Source of the DNA: a virus
Reading direction: 5' to 3' (one strand)
DNA: 22,786 nucleotides
IMG/VR virus record: IMGVR_UViG_3300029268_001969
Location: 1 to 22,786 of that record
Below, piece by piece: positions 8,304 through 14,382 of this stretch (the stretch's first letter is position 1; every line of letters starts with the position of its first letter). Position numbers and translations under genes: made by a program. The notes below the pieces were generated by a model. The model saw nothing but the letters and a program-made list of their open reading frames with translations. It did not search any database and was not told the origin of the DNA.

Positions 8304-8309
8304 CGCCCC

Positions 8310-8332
8310 ATTTCGCATTTCACATTTTCATC
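8310..8332 (+). repeat. Short heptad array before S49 protease gene
   Basis: Units ATTTCGC, ATTTCAC and an extended ATTTTCATC run directly into ATG 8333. The stretch is nearly free of G and would be an unstructured leader. It belongs to the heptad family described in the findings, though this copy is short. Confidence 0.45.
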
Positions 8333-9148
8333 ATGAAAGCCCGATTCATTGACCGCCTGATCTCCCAGCCCTGGCACATTGGCGCCGCCCGTGGACGCAC
8401 GATCATCTCTTCCATCCTCCTCTCGGTCCTGAAAAACGAGCGCCCGGAGAAAGACATTTGCGGAAACCCTCTGCCGACGATGCAGTTTATCGGGGACGTC
8501 GCGGTGATTCCGATCAGCGGGGTCGTCATGCTGAACATCCCCGATTGGATCAAATCCTACGGGATCAATCTCACCGATCCGAACGACGTGGAGCAGGAAA
8601 TCGAGGAGGCCTTGAACAATCCCGACATCTCGGTCATCGCCCTCTCCATCGATTCCCCGGGCGGGGAAAGCATCGCCGGCGAAAAACTTTTCGACCTCAC
8701 GGAGTGCGCGAACCGCAGGAAGCCCGTGGTTTCGTTCGTTGGCGACGGGGCCCAGCTTTGCTCGTCTGCTTACCAAGCGGCCGCTCCGAGCCTGGCGATT
8801 TACGCGGGCAAGTATTCGGAGGTCGGGTGCATCGGTTCTTACCTGGCCTATCTCGATGATTCCGCGTTCTGGGAAAAGATGGGGATGATCTGGGAAACCT
8901 TCCGATCGGGAGATTTCAAGGGCATCGACGGAAAGCTGACCGAGCCGCAGCGCGAATACTTGCAGGGCCTTGTTGACGAATGCGGATCCCGCTTCCGTGC
9001 GGGCGTGAGCAAATACCGCACGTCCATCGATCCCGCCGATATGCAGGGGCAATCGTTCCGCGGCATCGAGGCGTCGCAGCGCGGATTTGTCGCGGGCACC
9101 GTGAAGGATCTCCCTGCTGCCATCGCGAAAGTCCGCCGCCTTTTTTAA
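8333..9148 (+). CDS. S49-family head maturation protease (gpC-like)
   Basis: This ClpP-fold serine protease (SppA/S49 clan) probably cleaves scaffold and other head proteins during prohead maturation. In the 271 residues, VAVIPISGVVM (56-66) is the first core strand and ALSIDSPGGE (103-112) the oxyanion strand with the family GG. LCSSAYQAA carries the likely nucleophile Ser144, and SGDFKGID carries the likely general base Lys196. The length matches a single protease domain. In lambda the scaffold Nu3 is encoded inside gene C, whereas here a separate coiled-coil gene follows. No Shine-Dalgarno is visible; the leader is a heptad-type pyrimidine stretch. It overlaps neither neighbour. Confidence 0.88.
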   Translation: MKARFIDRLISQPWHIGAARGRTIISSILLSVLKNERPEKDICGNPLPTMQFIGDVAVIPISGVVMLNIPDWIKSYGINLTDPNDVEQEIEEALNNPDISVIALSIDSPGGESIAGEKLFDLTECANRRKPVVSFVGDGAQLCSSAYQAAAPSLAIYAGKYSEVGCIGSYLAYLDDSAFWEKMGMIWETFRSGDFKGIDGKLTEPQREYLQGLVDECGSRFRAGVSKYRTSIDPADMQGQSFRGIEASQRGFVAGTVKDLPAAIAKVRRLF

Positions 9149-9149
9149 G

Positions 9150-9179
9150 CTTTCCGCTTTCCACTTTCCGCTTTCTCTT
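9150..9179 (+). repeat. Heptad array, copy of the 30-base repeat at 14625
   Basis: Units CTTTCCG, CTTTCCA, CTTTCCG and CTTTCTC plus TT fill the gap after the protease stop codon. All 30 bases are identical to 14625-14654, before a tail gene 5.5 kb away. TTTGACA follows immediately. Confidence 0.8.
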
Positions 9180-9186
9180 TTTGACA
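9180..9186 (+). promoter_or_regulatory. TTTGACA element before scaffold candidate
   Basis: TTTGACA is followed by 13 bases and GTG 9200. The spacing matches the other members of the set and is a main reason for choosing this GTG. Confidence 0.6.
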
Positions 9187-9202
9187 CGCGGCTTTCCGCG
9201 TG
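9185..9202 (+). promoter_or_regulatory. Hairpin enclosing the GTG start of the scaffold candidate
   Basis: CACGCGG (9185-9191) pairs perfectly with CCGCGTG (9196-9202) around a CTTT loop. The GTG start codon forms the last three bases of the 3' arm, so folding would hide it. This could restrict initiation, or it could mean that the real start is the in-frame ATG at 9245. Confidence 0.5.
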
Positions 9203-9733
9203 AATAAAAAACTCTTCTGTCTCTCCATCATCGGGCTTTCGCACATGTTACACGCTGCCGACAAGGGCGGCGAATCTGGCGGAGGCGGGAAAACTCTCTC
9301 CATCGAGGAACAACTCACCGCCGCTCGCAGCGAATTGAGCACCCTTCAGGGTTCCCTTTCCACGATCACCGGCGAACGCGACAAGCTGGTCATCGAGCGC
9401 GACGGCCTCAAGTCGCAGTTCGATGAAGCCACGAAAGTGGCCACGAGCGCGCAGACCGATCTGGCCACCGTGCGTGGCGAGCTGGCCACCGCGAAGGGGA
9501 ATATCACCTCGATCACCGCCGAGCGCGATTCCGCGTTTCAGAACGTCGCCCGCCTCGAGACCCTCTGCGGCGTGAAGGGCATCAAGAAGGACGCCGCCGC
9601 TTCTTCCGCTCCGGAGCTCCCGGCCATGAGCGAGGCCGATTTTGAGGCCCGCATCAAATCCGCCAAGTCGCCGTCCGAGCGCGCCGCCATCTGCTCGGAG
9701 TTCGAGCAGGCGGTCAAAGACAAGCGCATCTGA
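9200..9733 (+). CDS. Coiled-coil protein, capsid scaffold candidate
   Basis: The 177-residue protein lies between the head protease and the capsid gene, the usual scaffold place. About residues 32-120 form a long coiled coil of E, L, T, R and K heptads with two similar ITxERD segments (TITGERDKLV, SITAERDSAF). After an Ala/Ser/Pro linker comes a short charged C-terminal helical part. With the GTG start the first 20 residues (MNKKLFCLSIIGLSHMLHA) look like a Sec signal with an AxA-like LHA end, which would be strange for an internal capsid protein. A start at ATG 9245 would remove most of it. TTTGACA at 13 bases supports GTG 9200. Scaffold function is by position and coiled coil only. Confidence 0.6.
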   Translation: MNKKLFCLSIIGLSHMLHAADKGGESGGGGKTLSIEEQLTAARSELSTLQGSLSTITGERDKLVIERDGLKSQFDEATKVATSAQTDLATVRGELATAKGNITSITAERDSAFQNVARLETLCGVKGIKKDAAASSAPELPAMSEADFEARIKSAKSPSERAAICSEFEQAVKDKRI

Positions 9734-9744
9734 TCCGCCCCATA

Positions 9745-9751
9745 TTTGACA
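9745..9751 (+). promoter_or_regulatory. TTTGACA element before capsid gene (long spacing)
   Basis: This copy is 40 bases before ATG 9792, unlike the 13-16 bases elsewhere. The extra sequence contains two ATCACCG heptads (9758-9764, 9765-9771), so the spacing may have been enlarged by repeat insertion. No start codon lies at the usual distance. Confidence 0.5.
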
Positions 9752-9757
9752 GCACCC

Positions 9758-9771
9758 ATCACCGATCACCG
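9758..9771 (+). repeat. Two ATCACCG heptads before capsid gene
   Basis: ATCACCG is directly repeated and followed by looser variants up to the ATG. It is a short member of the heptad family, weaker than the others. Confidence 0.4.
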
Positions 9772-9791
9772 AAATCCGCCAATCACACCAA

Positions 9792-11225
9792 ATGAAAAAA
9801 CTGTTCGCATCCTTCCTTGTCCTGCTCTTCGTCCTCTCGCTCGCCATCACGGCGCGCGTCGCGCTTGAGCATGGTCCGCTCGCAGCCCTGACCGTATTCA
9901 TCGTCCTGGACGCCGCCATCGCCTCAATCGGCGTGGTGGGCTTTCAAATGCGCGAATACCGGCTGTTCAACCCGACGCTCATCACGAGCATTCTCACCGG
10001 CAAGGTGGCGGAGGCTTTCCGCACGAAGGTTCCCGAGCTTTCCTACTTCTCGACGGACTTTGGTAGGAACGGATCGATTTTTGCTCCGCCTGTGAAATTC
10101 GGGCAGGAAGTCATCTCACATCTGGCGATTGCTCCGACTGCCGCGGCGTTCACGCCTGGCTCCGGCCTCGGCACGGGGGCGACGAACGTCAAGGATCTGG
10201 TCGGCGACATCAAGGTCAAGATTGACCAGGCCGCGATCGTGAATATCAAGCTGCCCACTGTGGACAGCGTGAAGTATCTCCTCGAGCCGGCCTTCCAAGC
10301 CTCCATGCTCGAAGCCGGAAAGAGCCTGGGTCGCTGGGTCATCGGCAAGGTTGTTGAGAAATTCAACAAGAACAACTTCTCCAACGAGCTCGTAGCCACC
10401 GTGGCCGCTGCCGAGTATGAGACGCTCAGCCTCTCTCGTGCGAAGCTCAACAAGCTCGGAGCCCTCGCTCCCCGCTTCATCCTTGGCGAGACGGATTTCG
10501 TCCGCAACATCTCGCTCGATCCGATCGTTGCCAGCGGGGACTACCACGGCCAGCGCACCGGGGCGGATCCCTACATCACGCTCGTGAATATCGAGGGATT
10601 CGAGTCGGTCCGCGAGTTCCCGAACATGCCCAGCAACACCGTTGCCGTGGGCACTGTCACCGGGGAATCCGATGACGACAAGCTTACGCTCGTTGCTCAT
10701 GGCCTCACCGCCGGCACCCGCGTCCGCGTTGCGAATGTCGGAGGTGCGCTCCCCACGGGGCTCGCTGCCGCCACGGACTACTATGTCCGCGACGTCACAG
10801 ACGATACCTTCAAGGTTGCCGCCACTCCTGGCGGAGCCGCGATCAATCTCACCGGAGACGGCTCCGGCACGACTACCGTGTCGCGCTTCGAAGCCATCAA
10901 CGCATTCGCCGGCGAGAAACGCTCGATCCACATCGCGTTCCGTCCGTTGGACGATAACGAGAAGATGCGCCAGATGCTCGGCATCCCGCAGACCATGAAC
11001 GTCATTCCGGGCGTGGAAGCCGAGAGCGGTCTTTCCTTCACCTGGTATCTCTGGCAGGACGGCGCCGGAACCAACCCGACCGGCGACATCTATGCCGCCT
11101 GCGTCGTGGCCTTCGGCATCAAGGCCGGTCGCGAGATCGTGAATTCCGACCTGCCCGGCGAACAGGCTGCGGGCGCTGGCTTCGACAAAGCCGGTCTCCG
11201 CATCGTGGAATCCGCCGCTTCCTGA
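9792..11225 (+). CDS. Major capsid protein with N-terminal membrane extension and inserted domain
   Basis: The position after protease and scaffold, a 477-residue length and patterns such as FNPTLITSILTGKVAEAF near the start and GIKAGREIVNSDLPGE near the end indicate the shell protein; an HK97-type fold is inferred, not shown. Two oddities stand out. Residues 1-52 contain two predicted membrane helices (about 4-24 and 30-50) before an internal ATG (9948) where a normal capsid protein could begin. Residues about 284-363 form a compact beta module with VAHGLTAGTRVRV, LPTGLAAATDYYV and TDDTFKVAATPGG, interrupting the capsid domain; I know this kind of module from other virion proteins. No Shine-Dalgarno is seen at 9792. 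The head protease may remove the N-terminus. Confidence 0.78.
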   Translation: MKKLFASFLVLLFVLSLAITARVALEHGPLAALTVFIVLDAAIASIGVVGFQMREYRLFNPTLITSILTGKVAEAFRTKVPELSYFSTDFGRNGSIFAPPVKFGQEVISHLAIAPTAAAFTPGSGLGTGATNVKDLVGDIKVKIDQAAIVNIKLPTVDSVKYLLEPAFQASMLEAGKSLGRWVIGKVVEKFNKNNFSNELVATVAAAEYETLSLSRAKLNKLGALAPRFILGETDFVRNISLDPIVASGDYHGQRTGADPYITLVNIEGFESVREFPNMPSNTVAVGTVTGESDDDKLTLVAHGLTAGTRVRVANVGGALPTGLAAATDYYVRDVTDDTFKVAATPGGAAINLTGDGSGTTTVSRFEAINAFAGEKRSIHIAFRPLDDNEKMRQMLGIPQTMNVIPGVEAESGLSFTWYLWQDGAGTNPTGDIYAACVVAFGIKAGREIVNSDLPGEQAAGAGFDKAGLRIVESAAS

Positions 11226-11249
11226 CCCTTGGTCGCCCCATAGATCATC

Positions 11250-11651
11250 ATGCCTCAAGAAATCAAAGAGAGTGCGGCGGGGTTGGTGGTTTCCCGCCGC
11301 CCCGCAAAGCCCCTGGCCTTTCATGGCTCCGCTCCCGTCGCCCAGCGCGCGGGGGCGGCACAGGCGCTCGTTACCAAGGGCACTGGCGCGGTGCTTGGCG
11401 GTTCGCTCACTGGAACTCTTTCCGGTGCGCTCGCGGATCTGGAGGCAATCGCCCTCTCCACGTCGGACACTTACTCCGACGCCGCGGTCAACGGGGCGGT
11501 CAATGCCGTCATCACTGCCGCGAACTTGCAGAATAAAGAGATGCAGGCTCGGATCAACCAGCTTGTGGCGGACAACGCCGCGAGCATCGTTCTCGTCAAC
11601 GAACTCCGCGCCGCCCTGGTCGAAAAGGGCCTCATCAAAGGCGCAGCTTAA
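11250..11651 (+). CDS. Small virion-associated protein after capsid gene
   Basis: I do not recognise this 133-residue protein. Residues 1-40 are basic and variable in character, 40-60 are rich in G, A and T, and from about residue 65 the sequence becomes a helical segment ending in IKGAA (ITAANLQNKEMQARINQL, then ELRAALVEKGLIKG), suggesting a C-terminal coiled coil. The place after the capsid gene suits a decoration or head-fibre protein. The leader has no Shine-Dalgarno but carries CGCCCCAT (11234-11241), also found before the protease and capsid genes. Confidence 0.65.
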   Translation: MPQEIKESAAGLVVSRRPAKPLAFHGSAPVAQRAGAAQALVTKGTGAVLGGSLTGTLSGALADLEAIALSTSDTYSDAAVNGAVNAVITAANLQNKEMQARINQLVADNAASIVLVNELRAALVEKGLIKGAA

Positions 11652-11654
11652 GCC

Positions 11655-11987
11655 ATGCCTCAATTCCGCATCGCTGTTGGCTACCGCACGGCGCACCGCC
11701 GCAGTGAGCCGGTGATCATTGCTTCCGGGTTCTCTCCGGAGGAAGTTCAACTGGCCGTGGACAATTGCGATCCGTCTTTTGAACGCATTGAGATGGGTGC
11801 CTTCCACTTCATGCGCAAGGGCCGTCGCCGAAATTCTATAAACCCAAACCGAAGCCGGGAAGATGCTCCGCAAGCTGCTGAATCGGGTCTCTCTCCTACC
11901 TCTTCTGCGCCGGAGCAGCCCGGCGCAGAGGAACTTGAGGACGGCCCGTCTTTGGTTCCCCTTCCGGATCGCCGCCGCCGCAGATGA
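11655..11987 (+). CDS. Uncharacterised small protein
   Basis: The 110-residue protein starts three bases after the previous stop codon. Residues 1-55 look folded (IAVGYRTAHRRSEPVIIASGF, then FERIEMGAFHFM). Residues 60-105 are polar, rich in P, S and E, and the protein ends with five arginines. No family is recognised. The stop overlaps the next start in ATGA. Co-translation with head-completion genes suggests a virion or assembly role. Confidence 0.6.
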   Translation: MPQFRIAVGYRTAHRRSEPVIIASGFSPEEVQLAVDNCDPSFERIEMGAFHFMRKGRRRNSINPNRSREDAPQAAESGLSPTSSAPEQPGAEELEDGPSLVPLPDRRRRR

Positions 11988-12304
11988 GCCCCGGACAACT
12001 CGCCCGCCTGCGCTCGCGCGCCGCCGCGGCGATTGAAAAGGTCTTTCTCACGTCCATCACGATCGGCACGCACACGATCCCTGCCGCCCGCTTCAAGGCC
12101 ACGCAGGCCGTCGCCAACGAACTCACCGGGCTCATGCCGGATTGCGATGTCTCCTGGCGGATCCGCCGCGATGTCATCCCCACGGGCGTCACGATCCGCC
12201 CCGAGCGGACCACCATTGTCGAGGGGGAAAAAACCTACCGGGTCGCCAAGGTCCACGACCCGGTAGGGGATCCCTGCATTGTCGTCGAAGCCAAGGAAGC
12301 CTAA
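11984..12304 (+). CDS. Head completion / head-tail connector candidate
   Basis: The 106-residue protein begins with a basic helix, followed by a beta-rich part ending in GEKTYRVAKVHDPVGDPC. The general form, in which a short strand set is followed by an arm and a final strand that reports a physical unit of the neck, resembles head-closure proteins such as lambda gpFII, but no specific motif is certain. The ATGA overlap with the gene before and a five-base gap to the gene after suggest one translation unit. Position between capsid and tail genes supports a neck role. Confidence 0.45.
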   Translation: MSPGQLARLRSRAAAAIEKVFLTSITIGTHTIPAARFKATQAVANELTGLMPDCDVSWRIRRDVIPTGVTIRPERTTIVEGEKTYRVAKVHDPVGDPCIVVEAKEA

Positions 12305-12309
12305 ACTCC

Positions 12310-12741
12310 ATGAAAAACGATTTGCTCATCTCGCAGGAGATCGCCGCTGTGTTGAAGGCCAGCTACACGCTTGGAATCGCCCATGTGAACGCTGCTCAGG
12401 CTGCCGCCGATATCGTCCGCCCGTCGCTCTCGGTCACTGGAGAATGGCAGCAATATGGCGAGACGTTCCGCAAAGGCTCTCTCACTCTGGAACTGCGATC
12501 CCGCACCGGGGATGAGACCGCCGGACATGAGCACGATGCCATGTTTGCCGCGCTCCTGGGCGCGCTGTGTGGCGCGGGCGCGATCTCTTCCTCCTCCGCC
12601 AAAGCCACGTTCAAAGCCGCCCTCGCCACCCGCGCTGTGGTCAATGTCATTGATTACGGTCCGAAAGGAATCGAATCGGATGTGGATGGCGAAGATCTCC
12701 GCACGGTGCTCACGCTGAACATGGTTTGCAAGTTCGTTTGA
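12310..12741 (+). CDS. Tail terminator-like or early tail protein
   Basis: The protein has 143 residues from ATG 12310; frame extensions further upstream overlap the previous gene and are rejected. The body has beta strands such as RPSLSVTGEWQQYGETF and GSLTLELRSRTGDE, a helix (HDAMFAALLGALC), and a final strand VLTLNMVCKFV. This pattern and the place after the neck genes suit a tail terminator (lambda gpU-like), which caps the tail tube and joins it to the head. It is not certain. Its stop codon TGA lies inside the TTTGACA of the next gene. Confidence 0.45.
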   Translation: MKNDLLISQEIAAVLKASYTLGIAHVNAAQAAADIVRPSLSVTGEWQQYGETFRKGSLTLELRSRTGDETAGHEHDAMFAALLGALCGAGAISSSSAKATFKAALATRAVVNVIDYGPKGIESDVDGEDLRTVLTLNMVCKFV

Positions 12742-12743
12742 CA
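12737..12743 (+). promoter_or_regulatory. TTTGACA element overlapping a stop codon
   Basis: TTTGACA contains the TGA stop of the preceding gene (12739-12741) and lies 14 bases before ATG 12758. Because the stop codon is part of the element, the signal has been kept even where no free intergenic space exists. Confidence 0.6.
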
Positions 12744-12757
12744 CTGCCTTTTCTCGT

Positions 12758-12922
12758 ATGACAAACGAAGTCGCCATCGAACAGCTCCGCCAGCTTCGGC
12801 AGCAAAAGCTGAACCTGCAAAACACCCTCTCCGACTCCCAGGCCCGCATCGCCGTGCTGGACGCGCAGATTTCCTCTCTGGAAAACCTGGTGGCCGAAAC
12901 CGCGCCCGTCGAAAATCCCTAA
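12758..12922 (+). CDS. Small coiled-coil protein (54 residues)
   Basis: The 54-residue frame runs from ATG 12758 to TAA 12920-12922. It is almost entirely one helix with heptad hydrophobics (IEQLRQLRQQKLNLQNTL, then IAVLDAQISSLENLV). TTTGACA is 14 bases upstream, as for well-supported genes, and the base use matches the neighbours, so I accept it as real. The function is unknown. A chaperone or a structural peptide of the tail is possible. Confidence 0.6.
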   Translation: MTNEVAIEQLRQLRQQKLNLQNTLSDSQARIAVLDAQISSLENLVAETAPVENP

Positions 12923-12957
12923 TTTCACATTTCTAATTTCTAATTTCTAATTTTCCC
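12919..12957 (+). repeat. Five-unit CTAATTT/CACATTT heptad array
   Basis: In register, the units are CTAATTT, CACATTT, then CTAATTT three times, with TCCC at the end. The TAA stop codon of the 54-residue gene lies in the first unit and ATG 12961 follows three bases after the array. The stretch has no G and would be an unstructured leader. An array of the same units in inverted orientation is at 19151-19185. Confidence 0.8.
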
Positions 12958-12960
12958 ATT

Positions 12961-13293
12961 ATGCCTACCACCATCACTCAGGGAGTCGCCGGTTCCACGT
13001 CCGGGGGGGATTTCACGGACGAACTCAAGCTTTCCAAGCAGACGGAAATCATCGAGCGCAAGAGCTCCGCAGGTATCATCACGAAGGTCAAGGATCTCAA
13101 CCCGACCACGGATATCTCGCTTAAGGGCGGCGGCGCTCCTGCTGTGACCTTGGGCAGCGCGGGCGTTGCCGTCTCTGCTCTCACGGGCGGGGTCATCATG
13201 GTTAGCAAATTCGAGCACACCGAAAAGAACGCGGAGTTTGATGACTTCGACGCGAGCGCGAAACACTATCCGTCCGGCGCTGTTGTCACTTAA
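12961..13293 (+). CDS. Tail tube candidate or small tail protein
   Basis: The 110-residue protein is rich in beta character: ELKLSKQTEIIERKSSAGIIT, TTDISLKGGGAP, SALTGGVIMVSKFEHTEKN, and it ends with DASAKHYPSGAVVT. Strands of this kind with alternating charges and a C-terminal FxxSAxxYP-like ending remind me of tail tube or baseplate beta domains, but lambda gpV is longer (246). It lies before the chaperone pair, where lambda puts gene V. No Shine-Dalgarno is seen; the leader is the heptad array. The gap after it holds the parS-like palindrome. Confidence 0.4.
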   Translation: MPTTITQGVAGSTSGGDFTDELKLSKQTEIIERKSSAGIITKVKDLNPTTDISLKGGGAPAVTLGSAGVAVSALTGGVIMVSKFEHTEKNAEFDDFDASAKHYPSGAVVT

Positions 13294-13294
13294 T

Positions 13295-13310
13295 AGTTCC
13301 ACGTGGAACT
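13295..13310. promoter_or_regulatory. parS-like 16-bp palindrome
   Basis: AGTTCCACGTGGAACT is perfectly symmetric. Its 14 inner bases equal those of the parS variant TGTTCCACGTGGAACA; only the outermost pair differs. It begins two bases after the stop codon at 13291-13293. parS binds ParB, which spreads on DNA and drives segregation. No partition ParB or ParA is in the window, so a site for host ParB or for a phage ParB encoded elsewhere is possible. A hairpin reading (6-bp stem, ACGU loop) is the alternative. Confidence 0.55.
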
Positions 13311-13324
13311 AAGCCTTAGCCCCC

Positions 13325-13888
13325 GTGACCGGTAGCCTTGTTCAAATTCACGATCATGAAGATCCTTTGCGTTCAGATGTGACTCTTCTCATAGCCGCAT
13401 TGCTCACCCTTGGCATTCCATCTGCCGGCGGCGAGCTTTTTTATTCCACCTGCGAGGCCAAGTCCGGAGAGCTCGTCATCGATTCGGTCTGGACGCTCAA
13501 GGGCGAGAGCCGCGATGGGCGATTCGATACCGGAACCATGCGCGCCGCCTGGAACGATTCTCCCTGGCTGCTCGCGAATCCCAAGCATCCGATCGCGATC
13601 ATGCGCTGCGGGCTTTCCTACCAGCGCGCATTTTCCTACACGCCGCGGTTCACGCTTACTGAACTCGCCACGATTGAGAAGCCTGATACCTGGATGGAAG
13701 CGGCGATCCGCAACCTCATCTTCATCCTCCGCGAGCTCCCGGCTGTCCCACTACGCGGGGCCGTGCGCTTCGGGCCTGACTGGGCCGCGTTCGTCCCGCA
13801 AAATCTTCCCGAGGATCGGCGCACCCGCTTCCTCAAATACGTCGAAACCCAAGACCCCAACAAACGGAGAGCCATCCTAAGATCATGA
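13325..13888 (+). CDS. Uncharacterised tail-region protein
   Basis: The longest frame starts at GTG 13325 (187 residues). GTG 13379 is an alternative start; no TTTGACA or ribosome binding site decides. It begins with a hydrophobic helix (LLIAALLTLGI), then mixed strands with conserved-looking Trp and Tyr (WTLKGES, WNDSPWLL, GLSYQRAFSYTPRFTL), and a helical C-terminus ending in basic residues. I do not recognise a family. It lies between the tube candidate and the tail chaperones, and its stop overlaps the chaperone start in ATGA. A tail tube or tail completion role is possible by position. Confidence 0.6.
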   Translation: MTGSLVQIHDHEDPLRSDVTLLIAALLTLGIPSAGGELFYSTCEAKSGELVIDSVWTLKGESRDGRFDTGTMRAAWNDSPWLLANPKHPIAIMRCGLSYQRAFSYTPRFTLTELATIEKPDTWMEAAIRNLIFILRELPAVPLRGAVRFGPDWAAFVPQNLPEDRRTRFLKYVETQDPNKRRAILRS

Positions 13889-14382
13889 ACAACCGAGAAT
13901 CCAAAAACGCCCTCGCCTTCCTCGACAGCATCGTCACGGCGGGAGGGTTCAGCCTCCGGCCTCCCGGTTACTTCACCGTCAATGCCCTGCGCACGCTCGA
14001 CATGAAGCTGGGAAAGGGAAAGGACGTGTGCGCCACGCTGAGCGAATCGGCCATGAAGGAACAGGTTCATGCGTTCCTGTTCATCCAGGCCGCTCCGCTC
14101 GATACCGTCTCGCGGGCGATCCGCTTCTACGACCGGCTTGTCTCGCCGCGCGGCGATGCCGTGCCGCTTTCTCCGGATGACGCATGGGATGAGTTCATGA
14201 TCAAGTTTGTCGATCCCTTTCTGGCGCAGATCCCGCCGGAGGGCATCGCCGCCGCCTACGAGCAGCTTGGCACGCTTGACGAGGCCGATGCGGCTGTGGT
14301 GGACGCCAAGCCGCCCGCCGATGCCGGAAGGGAACGCCCGGACCCAAACTCCTTGAGCCAGGGTGGCTCGCCTGCCGAGTAG
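13885..14382 (+). CDS. Tail assembly chaperone, short form (gpG-like)
   Basis: The 165-residue protein lies two genes before the tape measure and contains the frameshift site, the usual arrangement of G/GT tail chaperones, which bind the tape measure and tube subunits during tail assembly. The N-terminal 130 residues are mainly helical (SKNALAFLDSIVTAGG, VHAFLFIQAAPLDTVSRAI, AWDEFMIKFVDPFLAQI), and the last 30 are polar and Pro/Ala-rich. ATGA overlap with the gene before. Most ribosomes would end at TAG 14380-14382 and some would shift to the -1 frame at 14343-14349. Confidence 0.65.
   Translation: MNNRESKNALAFLDSIVTAGGFSLRPPGYFTVNALRTLDMKLGKGKDVCATLSESAMKEQVHAFLFIQAAPLDTVSRAIRFYDRLVSPRGDAVPLSPDDAWDEFMIKFVDPFLAQIPPEGIAAAYEQLGTLDEADAAVVDAKPPADAGRERPDPNSLSQGGSPAE

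Noticed and set aside
7532-9244. 570-codon open frame on the minus strand, and a 585-codon one at 10116-11873
   Set aside because: Both run across several well-supported + strand genes and their gaps, show no motif, and are explained by codon-position GC bias.
12919-12957. Heptad arrays as a CRISPR array
   Set aside because: The units are seven bases with no spacers, and no cas gene is present.
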